In this document: positions 36,696-46,330 of the stretch, one piece after another | Layout: every line of letters begins with the position of its first letter | Position numbering within the stretch: position 1 is the first letter of the stretch | Assembly: GCF_028888695.1 (NCBI RefSeq) | Contig: NZ_PNFF01000001.1 | Location: 1,621,501 to 1,685,500, forward strand | Length of the DNA: 64,000 nt | Reading direction: 5' to 3' | Source: Bacillus methanolicus | GTDB taxonomy: Bacteria > Bacillota > Bacilli > Bacillales > Cytobacillaceae | Notes under the pieces: model-generated | The model's input: the letters and a program-made list of their open reading frames with translations, nothing else | Databases searched by the model: none | Told to the model about the DNA's origin: nothing | Position numbers and translations under genes: made by a program

Positions 36696-37832
36696 TTAAA
36701 TGCGCGGCGGTCTTTTCCCCCAGTATTGATAATAATCGGTTCGTATGAAGCCGTTAAACAATTTGCGTTTTTTGGTCGCAGGCTTTCCGTAAAACTTCTC
36801 GAAATCAGGGTGGGATGTTAACATATAAATCGACCATGTTTCTAAAGGCGCAAATGCCTGTCCCATTTCCTGATACATTTGCTCAACTGCTTTTTTCTCT
36901 CCAAGCCTTTCTCCATATGGCGGATTCCCAACGATGACTCCGTATTCCTTTTTTGTTGTAAAGTCCTTCACTTGCATTTGTTTAAAATGGATTAAATCGC
37001 CAAGTCCTGCTTCAAACGCATTTTCCTCGGCAATTTTAATCATGCGATGATCAATATCCGATCCGGTAATATCTAAGGGCTGGTCGTAATTCGCAAGGTC
37101 CTCCGCCTCAGTTCTGACATCATCCCATATTTTATTAGGCATCCAATTCCATGTTTCGGACACAAATTCGCGATTAAACCCCGTTGCAATATTTTGCCCG
37201 ATCAATGCCGCTTCTATCGGAATCGTACCCGATCCGCAAAAAGGATCGACAAACGGGCGGTCAGGGGTCCAGTTCGTCAGCATAACCAATGCCGCTGCAA
37301 GAGTCTCTTTTAACGGGGCCTCGCCTTGTGCGGCACGGTAGCCGCGTTTATGGAGCCCGCTCCCGCTCGTATCGATCGTGATCGTTGCAATATCTTTCAG
37401 CAGAGCCACTTCAATCCGAAAAAGCGCGCCGGTTTCTTCAAACCGGGATGTTCGTTTATAAGCCGTTTTCAAACGGTCAACAACCGCTTTTTTTACGATG
37501 GCCTGACAATCAGAAACACTGAACAATTTCGATTTAACCGATTTCCCGATGACGGGAAACTCAGCGTCTTCCGGCAAGTATTTTTCCCATGGAAGTGCTT
37601 TCGTTTTCTCAAATAATTCATCAAAGCTGGTTGCTTTAAATTCTCCAACTTTTAATTTGATCCGGTCCGCAGTTCTCAGCCATAAATTTGTGCGGGCAAT
37701 CGCCCTTTCGTCACCGGAAAAACTGATCTTCCCGTTTTCCACTTGACATTCATAACCTAAATCCCTTACTTCTTTTGCAACCAGTGCTTCAAGCCCCATT
37801 GCAGAAGTTGCAATTAATTGATAATTGTCCAT
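36696..37832 (-). CDS. ypsC: THUMP-domain RNA methyltransferase YpsC
   Basis: A 378-residue protein with an N-terminal THUMP/ferredoxin-like RNA-binding region (about 1-160) and a Rossmann SAM-dependent methyltransferase (about 165-378). FVDPFCGSGTIPIEAA is the SAM motif and IVGNPPYGERL the NPPY catalytic motif of N2-guanine methyltransferases. It resembles the RlmL N-terminal half and probably methylates 23S rRNA. GGGGGAAAAT precedes the ATG. It is next to rnpB and gpsB as in B. subtilis. Confidence 0.93.
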   Translation of the reverse strand: MDNYQLIATSAMGLEALVAKEVRDLGYECQVENGKISFSGDERAIARTNLWLRTADRIKLKVGEFKATSFDELFEKTKALPWEKYLPEDAEFPVIGKSVKSKLFSVSDCQAIVKKAVVDRLKTAYKRTSRFEETGALFRIEVALLKDIATITIDTSGSGLHKRGYRAAQGEAPLKETLAAALVMLTNWTPDRPFVDPFCGSGTIPIEAALIGQNIATGFNREFVSETWNWMPNKIWDDVRTEAEDLANYDQPLDITGSDIDHRMIKIAEENAFEAGLGDLIHFKQMQVKDFTTKKEYGVIVGNPPYGERLGEKKAVEQMYQEMGQAFAPLETWSIYMLTSHPDFEKFYGKPATKKRKLFNGFIRTDYYQYWGKRPPRI

Positions 37833-37844
37833 ATTTTCCCCCTG

Positions 37845-39917
37845 TTACAATAATTCAGGATCCCATTCTTCAAGAAATTTTTTAAGTTGTTCAAATTTGA
37901 GCGGTTTCGTTATGTAAAAGCCTTGGACTTGATCGCATCCTTCCGTAAGTAAAAAATCAAACTGCTTCTGATTTTCAACACCTTCGGCCACTGTAATCAT
38001 CTGCAGCTGCTTCGCCATTGTAATGATTGCTTTCACGATAGAAGAATCCTCTTTATATTTATGAATGTTTTTTATAAAGCTTTTGTCTATTTTTAATGTG
38101 TCAATAGGGAATTTATTCAAATAACTAAGAGATGAATAACCTGTTCCAAAATCATCAACCGACAACTTGATCCCGAGCTGTTTCAGTTTAACTAGTTTTT
38201 TTATTGTTTCAGGAGCATTTGGCATAATAACCCGTTCGGTTAATTCAAGTTCAACACAATAAGGATTGATATTAGATGCTTGAATCATCTTATCGATTGT
38301 GTTTAAAAATCTGTCTTGAGCAAAGTGTTGAGCTGAAATATTTATGGAAACCTTAAGATTTAGGAAGCCATTTACATGCAGCTGTCTTATATCTTCTAAC
38401 ACTGTTTTAATTACCCATTCACTGATGGGAATAATCAATCCTGTGTCTTCTGCTATCGGAATAAAATCGCTGGGTGACACACTGCCAACTTCAGGTTGAT
38501 ACCAGCGGAGCAGAGCTTCAACCCCAGAAATTTTACCGGTTCTTGTTTCCACTTGCGGTTGATATTCAAGGAAAAACTCATTTCGGTCTAGGGCTTTTCG
38601 CAAATAGTTTTCAATTTTCATTTTTACCGGTTGATTGCTATGCATTTCCTTATGGTAAAACTCAAATTGATTTTTTCCGCGCTCTTTTGCCTGATACATC
38701 GCTTTATCGGCGTTCACCAATAAGTTTTTTACATTTATCCCATCAAACGGAAAAAGGCTTATTCCAATACTCGTTGATATATAAGCTTCATGTTGTTCAA
38801 GCATAAATGGTTCTCTAAGTGAATGGATAATTTCTTCCGCATATTTGGCTGCATCTTTTGGATGTTTAATATTAGGAATGACAATAACAAATTCATCTCC
38901 GCCAAGTCTCGCAATTATGTCTTTATTCCTTAAAAGTCCCTTTAACCTTGCAGCAACATTTTTTAAAAGTAAGTCACCGTAATTATGGCCCAGTGTATCA
39001 TTAATATGCTTAAAACGGTCCAAATCCAAAAAAAGGACAGCAAGCTGCTGGTTGTATTTTTGTGCAGTGTTCAACAATTCTTCGAGCCTTTTTAGTAATG
39101 AGTAACGGTTGTCCACACCTGTCAATGAATCATGATGGGCAAGAATACGCAGCTGCTCTTCGGTGTTCTTCCGGTCTGTAATATCTGAAAATACTCCAAT
39201 GTAATTTGTCACGTTTCCGTCTTCATCCTTAATCGTGCTAATTGTCAGCCACTCCGGATAGATTTCGCCGTTTTTTCGTTTATTCCATATCTCTCCCTTC
39301 CATTTTCCCTTTTCAAAAATATCTTTCCACATCTTTTCATAAAACTTTTGTTCATGAATACCGGATTGGAGGAGATTTGGGTTTTTGCCAATTACTTCTT
39401 CTTCATGATAACCGGTGACAATCTCAAAAGCAGGATTTACAGATAGTATTTGACCATTTTCGTCTGTTACCATAACACCTTCACTTATGTTTTCAAACAC
39501 TTTTGCTGCTAAACGAATTTCGCTTTGCGATTTTTTCTGCTTTGTCAAATCTCTGAAAACAATTACGTAATTAATAAGCTTACCGGCTTCATTGTAGACA
39601 GCACTTGCATTCATCCATTCCTGATAAATCTCTCCGCTTTTTCGTTTTTTCCAGATTTCACCTTTCCATTTTCCTTCACTATGTAAATGGTTTTTCATAC
39701 TCTCATAATCGTTTATGTTTACAAACAAACTGGAGAAATCAGTGCCCCGTAATTCTTCTTCGCTATATTCGGTTACCTTTTGTCCCCATGGGTTCATACA
39801 AAGTATTTGAAAAAATGGATCCAAGACGATCATACCCTCTTGCATTCTTTGGAATACAATGTCTGCCAGCGATTCAATTTCTTTTTCATTCTTTTCGTTT
39901 AACATTTGAAATTTCAT
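37845..39917 (-). CDS. PAS-PAS-GGDEF-EAL cyclic-di-GMP protein
   Basis: A 690-residue soluble signalling protein: two PAS domains (about 15-128 and 138-250; both with WKGEIW and KR-x-GEIYxEW repeats), a diguanylate cyclase domain with RLGGDEF (339-343) and an inhibitory I-site RNKD (330-333), and an EAL phosphodiesterase domain with SGVEALLRW (467-469), ELTERVIM and DDFGTGYSSLSYLNKF. Both output domains keep their catalytic motifs. No membrane segments. It has no counterpart at this site in B. subtilis. The ATG at 39917 is close to GGAGGG (3 nt), so the ATG at codon 5 is an alternative. Confidence 0.93.
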   Translation of the reverse strand: MKFQMLNEKNEKEIESLADIVFQRMQEGMIVLDPFFQILCMNPWGQKVTEYSEEELRGTDFSSLFVNINDYESMKNHLHSEGKWKGEIWKKRKSGEIYQEWMNASAVYNEAGKLINYVIVFRDLTKQKKSQSEIRLAAKVFENISEGVMVTDENGQILSVNPAFEIVTGYHEEEVIGKNPNLLQSGIHEQKFYEKMWKDIFEKGKWKGEIWNKRKNGEIYPEWLTISTIKDEDGNVTNYIGVFSDITDRKNTEEQLRILAHHDSLTGVDNRYSLLKRLEELLNTAQKYNQQLAVLFLDLDRFKHINDTLGHNYGDLLLKNVAARLKGLLRNKDIIARLGGDEFVIVIPNIKHPKDAAKYAEEIIHSLREPFMLEQHEAYISTSIGISLFPFDGINVKNLLVNADKAMYQAKERGKNQFEFYHKEMHSNQPVKMKIENYLRKALDRNEFFLEYQPQVETRTGKISGVEALLRWYQPEVGSVSPSDFIPIAEDTGLIIPISEWVIKTVLEDIRQLHVNGFLNLKVSINISAQHFAQDRFLNTIDKMIQASNINPYCVELELTERVIMPNAPETIKKLVKLKQLGIKLSVDDFGTGYSSLSYLNKFPIDTLKIDKSFIKNIHKYKEDSSIVKAIITMAKQLQMITVAEGVENQKQFDFLLTEGCDQVQGFYITKPLKFEQLKKFLEEWDPELL

Positions 39918-39971
39918 TGCCCTCCAGTCCTAATATGACATAGTTGAAGCATATTAAAAAAACAATATAAG

Positions 39972-40003
39972 AAAAGCTCTCCTTAACAGAGGAGAGCCTT
40001 TGT
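39972..40003 (-). terminator. Terminator of rnpB
   Basis: GGCTCTCCTCTGTTAAGGAG then AGCTTTTCTTAT on the minus strand. Confidence 0.85.
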
Positions 40004-40020
40004 TTATCATACATATTCCA

Positions 40021-40434
40021 TTAATAACGTTCTGTAAGCCATGTTCTGTACCATCGTACTATAACGACTTTCGTCTCGTACTCCGGCGGTAATCATCTAT
40101 CTACAGATTGAATCATCAATCTGTCCTTCTCCTCGTTCATTTCCTCAGAGAAGGTGCCCCTACCATTATTTGGGTTTCTCGCTCGCGGGGTTTACCTCGT
40201 TCCACCCTTTTCATTTCTGAAAAGGCTTCGTCACTGTGGCACTTTTATAGGTACTCATGCCATATCCAACAGGACTTAGGCATTTTCCCAGCCGTCAGCC
40301 GAGCCCAAACGGCCCAACTGCCCTAGCTTATGATTTCGCTAGGCACGAACACTACGAGCATCTCAGCTCGTGCGAGCATGGACTTTCCTCTGCAACTGAA
40401 TAGCCAGTTACAGCGATTACCCGAACGTTATTAA
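40021..40434 (-). ncRNA. rnpB: RNase P RNA, Bacillus (type B)
   Basis: The minus strand begins AATAACGTTCGGGTAATCGC and includes GAGGAAAGTCCATGCTCGCA, GTGCCACAGTGACGAAG, TGGAACGAGGTAAACCCC, GCGAGCGAGAAACCCAAAT and ACAGAACATGGCTTACAG, all hallmarks of type B RNase P RNA. The two ends (TTAATAACGTTC and GAACGTTATTAA) pair as P1. It is the catalytic RNA that matures tRNA 5' ends. Exact ends are estimated from P1. Confidence 0.97.
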
Positions 40435-40448
40435 TGACTTCAAATGAT

Positions 40449-40477
40449 ATTATATGTAATGCAGGCATCAATATCAA
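40449..40477 (-). promoter_or_regulatory. Promoter of rnpB
   Basis: TTGATA, 17 bp, TATAAT on the minus strand, about 8-15 nt before the predicted RNA 5' end. Confidence 0.8.
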
Positions 40478-40509
40478 TGGTTTTCAAATAGAAAATAAAC
40501 CAGCTATTA

Positions 40510-40812
40510 TCAATCATACAATTTGTTGCCGAACACATGTTTTTCAAGGTTGGAGAGGCGTTTTAAAATATCAAAGTTCGTTGTTCCGGCAACCGCCTGT
40601 GTGTTTTGGCGTTTTGAAGATTCTTCCAACTGTTTTTTCAACTTCAAGTTTTCTTGCTTCAAATCTTCAATTTCTTGATGAAAGGTTTCATAATCTTTAA
40701 TAATTATATCTAAAAACTTATCTACATCTTCCTGTTTATAGCCGCGCATTGCTGTTTTAAATTCTTTTTCCAAAATATCCTTCGCTGTTAACTTAATTTT
40801 ATCAGACAGCAT
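40510..40812 (-). CDS. gpsB: Cell-division regulator GpsB
   Basis: A 100-residue coiled-coil protein of the DivIVA/GpsB family, with the conserved N-terminal [20 protein letters not shown] (membrane/PBP-binding region) and a coiled coil near 35-70, then a short C-terminal helical domain ([19 protein letters not shown]). It shuttles PBP1 between sidewall and septum; ponA, its partner, is also in this window. The ATG at 40812 follows GAGGTGAG; the GTG three codons earlier overlaps that site. Confidence 0.95.
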   Translation of the reverse strand: MLSDKIKLTAKDILEKEFKTAMRGYKQEDVDKFLDIIIKDYETFHQEIEDLKQENLKLKKQLEESSKRQNTQAVAGTTNFDILKRLSNLEKHVFGNKLYD

Positions 40813-41056
40813 GACACTCACCTCAATATTTCGCCATCGTTACATAATATTCTTTCAAAAATATGCATAATTGTCAATTTATCTTTCAAATGTTATTGAT
40901 CAAAGCGCTTCTCTTTTTAACTGTTCTTCCTTTATTGCAGTTAGTAAGTCAAATGATCTTCATTTGCATTTACGCTTTAGAATTAGCCGGCAAATCATGG
41001 CTGCCGGCATACAAAACAATGATATGAAATTATATCGCAAAATATGTATGTAAGTA

Positions 41057-41082
41057 AACAAGGGCCGTTTCAGCCCTTGTTT
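41057..41082 (-). terminator. Terminator of cotD
   Basis: AAACAAGGGCTGAAACGGCC then CTTGTTTACTT on the minus strand, just past the cotD stop. Confidence 0.75.
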
Positions 41083-41097
41083 ACTTACTAAATCCAA

Positions 41098-41496
41098 CTA
41101 TCTCCAATTTGGCGGTTTTTGTGCACCCGGATAATCAAAAGCACCAGCTACTTCACCTGGTCCCATGCCTGGTCCATAACCCGGTCCATACCCTGGCCCG
41201 AAGCCCGGTCCTGGTCCATAGCCTGGTTCAAACGCACCGGCTACCGCACCCGGTCTTGGCCGAGGACCGAATCCTGGCACAGGGCAAGGCGGGTTAAAAA
41301 AATGTTGATTGGTTACTTTATTCACGACCGACTGCGATTGCGGGAAGTGATGCTGGTGTTGGTAATTAATGTGGTTTACCGTTGTTGTATGAGTCGGATG
41401 GATATGGGGAACCACATTATTAACGAAATTATGATCTACACAGCATTTTGTAGGATGAACAACTGCAGGTAATATATGACTTGGTTTACAAAACAT
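41098..41496 (-). CDS. cotD: Inner spore coat protein CotD-like
   Basis: A 132-residue His/Asn/Pro/Gly-rich protein. The first half, FCKPSHILPAVVHPTKCCVD and HIHPTHTTTVNHINYQHQHH, matches CotD. The second half is a GPG-rich repeat (GFGPGYGPGYGPGMGPG) flanked by two GAVAGAFE/GEVAGAFD copies, longer than the B. subtilis protein. It should be part of the inner coat, expressed late in the mother cell. AGGAAGGAG precedes the ATG. Confidence 0.9.
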   Translation of the reverse strand: MFCKPSHILPAVVHPTKCCVDHNFVNNVVPHIHPTHTTTVNHINYQHQHHFPQSQSVVNKVTNQHFFNPPCPVPGFGPRPRPGAVAGAFEPGYGPGPGFGPGYGPGYGPGMGPGEVAGAFDYPGAQKPPNWR

Positions 41497-41620
41497 TTCG
41501 CTTTCTCCTTCCTAGTAGACTTATTACATTAACAGCCTATGTAGGATAGGGGATTCTTGTACTAATGAAAGAACCTATTTTCTTAATATTTAGGCGGCGA
41601 ATTCTTCAAATAAAAACGGT

Positions 41621-41716
41621 TTATAAAAATGTATAAAAACTATCTTTTAGTGTAGTAAAAATAAATGCAGTTAAACAGATTACTAGGAAAAACAAAAATA
41701 GTAGAGTTCTATACAC
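41621..41716 (-). CDS. Possible small hydrophobic peptide (31 residues)
   Basis: A GTG with GAGG 9 nt upstream opens MYRTLLFLFFLVICLTAFIF and ends TTLKDSFYTFL: one membrane helix. It lies in the otherwise empty stretch 41497-41853, upstream of cotD. Coding is uncertain in AT-rich sequence. Confidence 0.25.
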   Translation of the reverse strand: MYRTLLFLFFLVICLTAFIFTTLKDSFYTFL

Positions 41717-41853
41717 TGCGATCAGCCTCACAAATATTTTCTATTTTCCGTTTGAATCATTCCATTCAATTTTACATTTTACTCTTTTCAATAGGTGCAG
41801 ACAACTGGAAAAAAGCCGTTTTCGGAAGAAAATTGTTAAGAATTTGTTACAAA

Positions 41854-43140
41854 TTAAAAGATTAAATTACTGTTTCTGTTTGTCTCTGAGTGCTGATATT
41901 TTTTCGATAATCTTGTGATCCTTTTATTTATTTCTTCTAAAAAAGGATCGCTTTTTACCCGCAATACTTTTAATTGCTCTTCATGAATCTTTTTGGCTTT
42001 TTCTGCATAATTAAGGGCTTGTTCATAATCTTTTTTCCAATGTTCAAGCAGCTTTGCCGCCTCAATGCACGCTTCTTTTTGTGCTTTTTTATTTCCGTGC
42101 TTACAAACTTCATGAAAGAGTGACAAAGCTTCATCCCGGTTCTTCTGCTTCTTTTGCTCGTATGCCAAGGCAATCTTGGCAGAAATTGCTTCTTGTCCAG
42201 AATGATTTGCAAGCTGTGAAAATACGTTCCGGGCAGCTTCTGATTCCCCCAGCGCCGCATACCATCTTCCTACTTCATACGTTTCTTTACTCGTTTGATT
42301 GGCGTCAAGCCCGAGCAATTGAAAGGAAAGATGGGTATACAGTGTAATTAAAGACAAAATATCCCTTTCATTGTGCTTCAAGATTCCAAACATACCTTCA
42401 GGATTTTTTCTTTCCACAAAATCAAAATAAATCATTGGTGCAAGGAAACCCGGAATATCATCTTTTCTTTCTATTTCTAGTATTTCTTTTTCAACTGTCG
42501 ATAATTTTATATTATCGAGTTTATGTTTCCATATTCTTCTGGCCGCATGGTAAAGATCAAAATGCCCGAAAGGAGGAAGCTTAGGCACATGCTCCCTGAT
42601 TAATGTATGCCTAGTTTTTACTTGAGGCCAGTCAAAAGATTTCCCGTTGTACGTTACTAGCGTCCTGTAATCAACATTTTCCAAGAAGCTTTGATACAGC
42701 GGGATTTCCGCTCCCGGGTGGGGAAGAATGTGCTGTTTCAAAATAAAATTCGATCCTGAAACACTCGCATGTCCAAGCAAAAAAATCGTATTGCCCGCAC
42801 CTCCGCCAAGGCCCGTTGTTTCCGTATCAAAAAAGAAAAGATCACCCGGTTCATATCCAGCCGCTGAAAGCGGATGGGAAATGTCCGAATGATTCCAAGC
42901 ATGAACGGCCTCAATAAAATCACTGAAGCGATATTTTCCATGCTTATAAGCAAGAGGATAGACGACTTCGCGTACGAAGCAATAACTGTTATCGAAAAAA
43001 AATGGCGTTGTATTTTCCTTTTTCCACTCTTCTAAAAAAGGAATTTCCATTTCCATGACACTTTGTTTCTCAATATGAATCGATTTTTCTTCCCTCACAA
43101 GATTGGATTTGAGCCGGTTTAATTTATTTTTAATTGTCAT
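41854..43140 (-). CDS. yprB: Mitomycin repair exonuclease MrfB (YprB)
   Basis: A 428-residue protein with a DEDD-type RNase H-fold exonuclease domain (about 90-275): FFFDTETTGLGGGAG (D, E), LVTYNGKSFDWPQ (D) and LKHNERDILSL (H/D). The C-terminal half (280-428) is helical TPR-like (EAARNVFSQLANHSGQEAIS). In B. subtilis YprB acts with the helicase YprA in a mitomycin C-specific excision repair pathway. It overlaps yprA by 11 nt, so the pair is coupled. Confidence 0.93.
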   Translation of the reverse strand: MTIKNKLNRLKSNLVREEKSIHIEKQSVMEMEIPFLEEWKKENTTPFFFDNSYCFVREVVYPLAYKHGKYRFSDFIEAVHAWNHSDISHPLSAAGYEPGDLFFFDTETTGLGGGAGNTIFLLGHASVSGSNFILKQHILPHPGAEIPLYQSFLENVDYRTLVTYNGKSFDWPQVKTRHTLIREHVPKLPPFGHFDLYHAARRIWKHKLDNIKLSTVEKEILEIERKDDIPGFLAPMIYFDFVERKNPEGMFGILKHNERDILSLITLYTHLSFQLLGLDANQTSKETYEVGRWYAALGESEAARNVFSQLANHSGQEAISAKIALAYEQKKQKNRDEALSLFHEVCKHGNKKAQKEACIEAAKLLEHWKKDYEQALNYAEKAKKIHEEQLKVLRVKSDPFLEEINKRITRLSKKYQHSETNRNSNLIF

Positions 43141-45442
43141 GATTTCTCATCCCTTGTGGTACAGCATCGGAAATTAACATGTCCAATAATTTCAAAACAT
43201 CATTTTTCACAGTGGAGCTTTCGCTCTCAATGCCAATGCATGATGGACAGCCATGTTCGCAACGGCAGGTATGAACCATTTGTTTTGTTTCCTTAAGGAC
43301 TGTTTCCATTCCCTCGTAAATTTTTTCGCTTAAGCCAATTCCGCCCGGATAACGGTCATAAAAGAAAATGGTCGGCTTTTCATTATGAGCCGCCTTCACT
43401 TGCGGAACAACATGAATATCCTGCGGATCGCACATCACAAACAAAGGAGCGATATGTTTTAGTGCATGAGCGGCGCCGATTAACCCCTGTTCAAGCCGGT
43501 CCTGCCCCATATCTTTTAACTCTTTTTTCAATGAGATCCAAGCTGAACTCGTGTGCAGTTCTTCCTCGGGAAGATGAATAGGGCCTGATCCAATATTTTC
43601 GTGCGTTTCAAATTTGATTTTTTTGAAAATCGTCGCCATCGCGCGGACGCTAACATCGCCGAACGAAATTTCGGTTTCGTTGTCGTCCCTCGTTTTATCC
43701 ACTTCAAGTACTTTCAGTTCTACGGCAAGATTCGCATCGGTAAAATAATCGACATTTACTTCCCTGACATATGCCTTTTTTTCTTCCCAATCAAGCTTTT
43801 CGACTTGATATTGAACTCCTTGATGCAAGTAAATGGCCTCTTCATGCAATAGCGTCATCGCTGAAAAACGGTCCATTTCACCGATCACTTTCACATTTGC
43901 CACATCTGATTGGTCGATGATTACAACGTTTTCCTGTGATGCCGACCGCAAACTAATATTGTGGGCAGGGAACGAGTCGTTCATCCAATACCATTTATCA
44001 CCGTTTTGAAACAACACTCTTTCTTCCGCAAGAAATTCCAAAATATCCTCCGTTTCGGCTGTACCGAATTTCTCTCCTTGTTTAAACGGCAATTCAAATG
44101 CTGCACATTTCATATGATCAACTAAAATAATGAGATTGTCCGGATTGATTCTGGCTGTTTCCGGGCTTTTATTAAAGAAAAAATCCGGGTTTTGGATAAT
44201 ATATTGATCTAAAGGGCTCGAGCTCGCAACGAGGATGACAAGCGACTCTCCGTGCCTTCTGCCGGCCCTTCCCGCCTGCTGCCAGGCGCTTGCTATTGTA
44301 CCGGGATAGCCTGTCATAATGCACACTTGAAGCTGCCCAATATCAACGCCTAATTCAAGGGCATTCGTACTGACAACCCCATAAATTTCGCCGGAGCGAA
44401 GGCCTTTTTCAATTTCCCTCCGTTCAGTAGGCAAATATCCGCCTCGATATCCTCTGATCGATTTTTTCCCTAACTGATATTTTACGAGGTCCTGCAAATA
44501 AGTAAGCAAAATTTCAACCCGTACCCTGCTTCGTGCAAATACAATCGTTTGGATTTTGTTTTTCAACAACTCTCCTGCAAGCTTTCGAGCTTCAAGTGTG
44601 GCGCTTCTTCGAATGTTTAAAGGCTTATTGACAACCGGGGGGTTGTAAAATAGAAAATGCTTTCTTCCGCTTGGAGCCCCGTTATTGTCAATCAGCACCA
44701 TTTTCTTTTCAGTAAGAGTTTCAGCCAGTTCAAGCGGATTGGCAATTGTTGCTGATGTACAAATAAAAATCGGATCGTTTCCGTAAAACCGGCAAATCCT
44801 TCGCAGGCGCCTGATGACATTGGCAACATGGCTGCCGAATACTCCTCTGTAAATATGAAGTTCATCGATCACGACATATTTCAAGTTTTCAAATAAAGAA
44901 ACCCATTTTGTATGATGAGGAAGGATAGCTGAATGAAGCATATCAGGGTTCGTTATGACGATGTGTCCGGCTTTCCGGACTTTTTGGCGTATATTTGATG
45001 GAGTATCACCGTCATATGTATAACTGTTGATACTCAGCCCTGTTTCCTGTATCAACTCATTGATTTCGCTTTTTTGGTCTTGCGCAAGCGCTTTTGTCGG
45101 AAAAATATATAAAGCTCTCGCATTCGGATCATTGATAATTGTCTCGAGAACCGGCAAGTTATAACATAATGTTTTTCCGGAAGCAGTCGGAGTGACAGCA
45201 ACAATGCTTTTGTTTTCCATGACAGCATCAAAGGCTGATTTTTGATGGGTGTATAGCTTGTGAATTCCTCTATTCGCAAGTGCTTGCTTTAAGGACGGAT
45301 GGATTCCTTCAGGCAATTCGACTGACTTGGCTTCTCTTTCTTCAATCGTGTGCCAGTGGACAATGTTTTTCCTGAAGTCATCGTTATTTTTAAAAATCGA
45401 CAGTATATCTTGTAAATTTTTCCGAACGTTCAACTCTCTCAC
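43130..45442 (-). CDS. yprA: Mitomycin repair DEAD/H helicase MrfA (YprA)
   Basis: A 770-residue superfamily 2 helicase. Walker A is VTPTASGKTLCYNLP, motif II VIDELHIYRG, motif III CTSATIANP and motif VI QQAGRAGRRHGES. The C-terminal MrfA/DUF1998-like domain has the four-cysteine cluster CRCEHGCPSC near 740. It unwinds DNA 3'-5' around mitomycin adducts with YprB. Start uncertain: the GTG at 45442 overlaps the AGGTGAGAG ribosome site, and the TTG at 45433 is better spaced. Confidence 0.94.
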   Translation of the reverse strand: MRELNVRKNLQDILSIFKNNDDFRKNIVHWHTIEEREAKSVELPEGIHPSLKQALANRGIHKLYTHQKSAFDAVMENKSIVAVTPTASGKTLCYNLPVLETIINDPNARALYIFPTKALAQDQKSEINELIQETGLSINSYTYDGDTPSNIRQKVRKAGHIVITNPDMLHSAILPHHTKWVSLFENLKYVVIDELHIYRGVFGSHVANVIRRLRRICRFYGNDPIFICTSATIANPLELAETLTEKKMVLIDNNGAPSGRKHFLFYNPPVVNKPLNIRRSATLEARKLAGELLKNKIQTIVFARSRVRVEILLTYLQDLVKYQLGKKSIRGYRGGYLPTERREIEKGLRSGEIYGVVSTNALELGVDIGQLQVCIMTGYPGTIASAWQQAGRAGRRHGESLVILVASSSPLDQYIIQNPDFFFNKSPETARINPDNLIILVDHMKCAAFELPFKQGEKFGTAETEDILEFLAEERVLFQNGDKWYWMNDSFPAHNISLRSASQENVVIIDQSDVANVKVIGEMDRFSAMTLLHEEAIYLHQGVQYQVEKLDWEEKKAYVREVNVDYFTDANLAVELKVLEVDKTRDDNETEISFGDVSVRAMATIFKKIKFETHENIGSGPIHLPEEELHTSSAWISLKKELKDMGQDRLEQGLIGAAHALKHIAPLFVMCDPQDIHVVPQVKAAHNEKPTIFFYDRYPGGIGLSEKIYEGMETVLKETKQMVHTCRCEHGCPSCIGIESESSTVKNDVLKLLDMLISDAVPQGMRNHDN

Positions 45443-45523
45443 CTCATACCATCTATTGTAGCGAATAGACGTTCGTTATAAAAGAGAATTATACGCTTTA
45501 TGTTTTTCTAATTTTTGTATAAT

Positions 45524-45554
45524 GGGTCTGACCCTTTGCTTATGAGCCAGCCCC
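45524..45554. repeat. REP-like single unit (family A)
   Basis: GGGTCTGACCCTTTGCTTAT then GAGCCAGCCCC, the reverse-strand form of the unit at 60295. It lies upstream of the Crp/Fnr gene; the inverted pair at 46331 lies downstream of the same gene. Confidence 0.85.
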
Positions 45555-45629
45555 GGCAGGTTATCATTACCTATAAACATAACCATTTGTTACAATATGT
45601 TCAACAGTTCAATCTTTTGAGGTGAAATC

Positions 45630-46322
45630 ATGAACAATGAGGAAATAACAAACGCGCTTTCTGCTTTCGATCTTTTTAGGGAACTAAATGATCAGGAAAT
45701 AGGAAAAATAGTTTCTGTGTCTTTATCGAGAGAATGGAAAAAAGGCAGCCATGTCTTTATGCAAGGAGAACCACTGGAAAACGTATATTTTATTCATGAT
45801 GGAAAAATTAAAATTTACAAAACAGATATACATGGAAAAGAACAAATCATCGCAATCCTGAAAAAAGGAGATATGTTTCCACATGTCGGTTTTTTCCGTA
45901 AAGGTGAATACCCTGCTTTTGCAGAAGTAATTGAAAAATCAACACTGGTGGTTGTGCCGATATCCGGCTTTGAAAATGTACTTATCGAAAACCCTAAACT
46001 ATGCATAAAAGTCTTTAAAATTCTTGGTGAAAAAATCGTTGACCTCCAGAACCGGCTCGAAGAACTAATTTTAAATAATACATACGAACAAATCATCAAA
46101 CTTCTTATCAGGCTTGCAAAAGAACATGGTGCTAATTTAGGTAACGGCAGCTTTTTACTAAAAGCTGAATTCACGAATAAAGACCTGGCAAACATGATTG
46201 GTACGACAAGAGAAACTGTAAGCCGTACATTGACCAAAATGAAAAAAGAAAATTTGATCGAAATGGACGTAAACGGAGACATGATTTTAACCCCGGAACG
46301 GTTATTAGAAGAAATATTATGA
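45630..46322 (+). CDS. Crp/Fnr family transcriptional regulator
   Basis: A 230-residue protein with a cyclic-nucleotide-binding-like beta roll (about 12-125), dimerisation helix (about 125-150) and winged HTH. The recognition helix reads IGTTRETVSRTLTKMKKE, with the Arg-Glu-x-x-x-Arg pattern that reads TGTGA half-sites. It lacks the cysteine clusters that hold Fe-S in Fnr (only one Cys, in KLCIKV), so a redox Fe-S sensor is unlikely; ligand unknown. Two TGTGA-N6-TCAC boxes lie in the window, before hsp20 and before the ba3 oxidase genes. Confidence 0.9.
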   Translation: MNNEEITNALSAFDLFRELNDQEIGKIVSVSLSREWKKGSHVFMQGEPLENVYFIHDGKIKIYKTDIHGKEQIIAILKKGDMFPHVGFFRKGEYPAFAEVIEKSTLVVVPISGFENVLIENPKLCIKVFKILGEKIVDLQNRLEELILNNTYEQIIKLLIRLAKEHGANLGNGSFLLKAEFTNKDLANMIGTTRETVSRTLTKMKKENLIEMDVNGDMILTPERLLEEIL

Positions 46323-46330
46323 TTCAGAAA

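Noticed and set aside
40434-40700. Plus-strand frame opposite gpsB
   Set aside because: Shadow of gpsB that begins in the rnpB promoter region.
41665-41865. 66-codon plus-strand frame
   Set aside because: AT-rich, no ribosome site, runs into the yprB end; no family resemblance.
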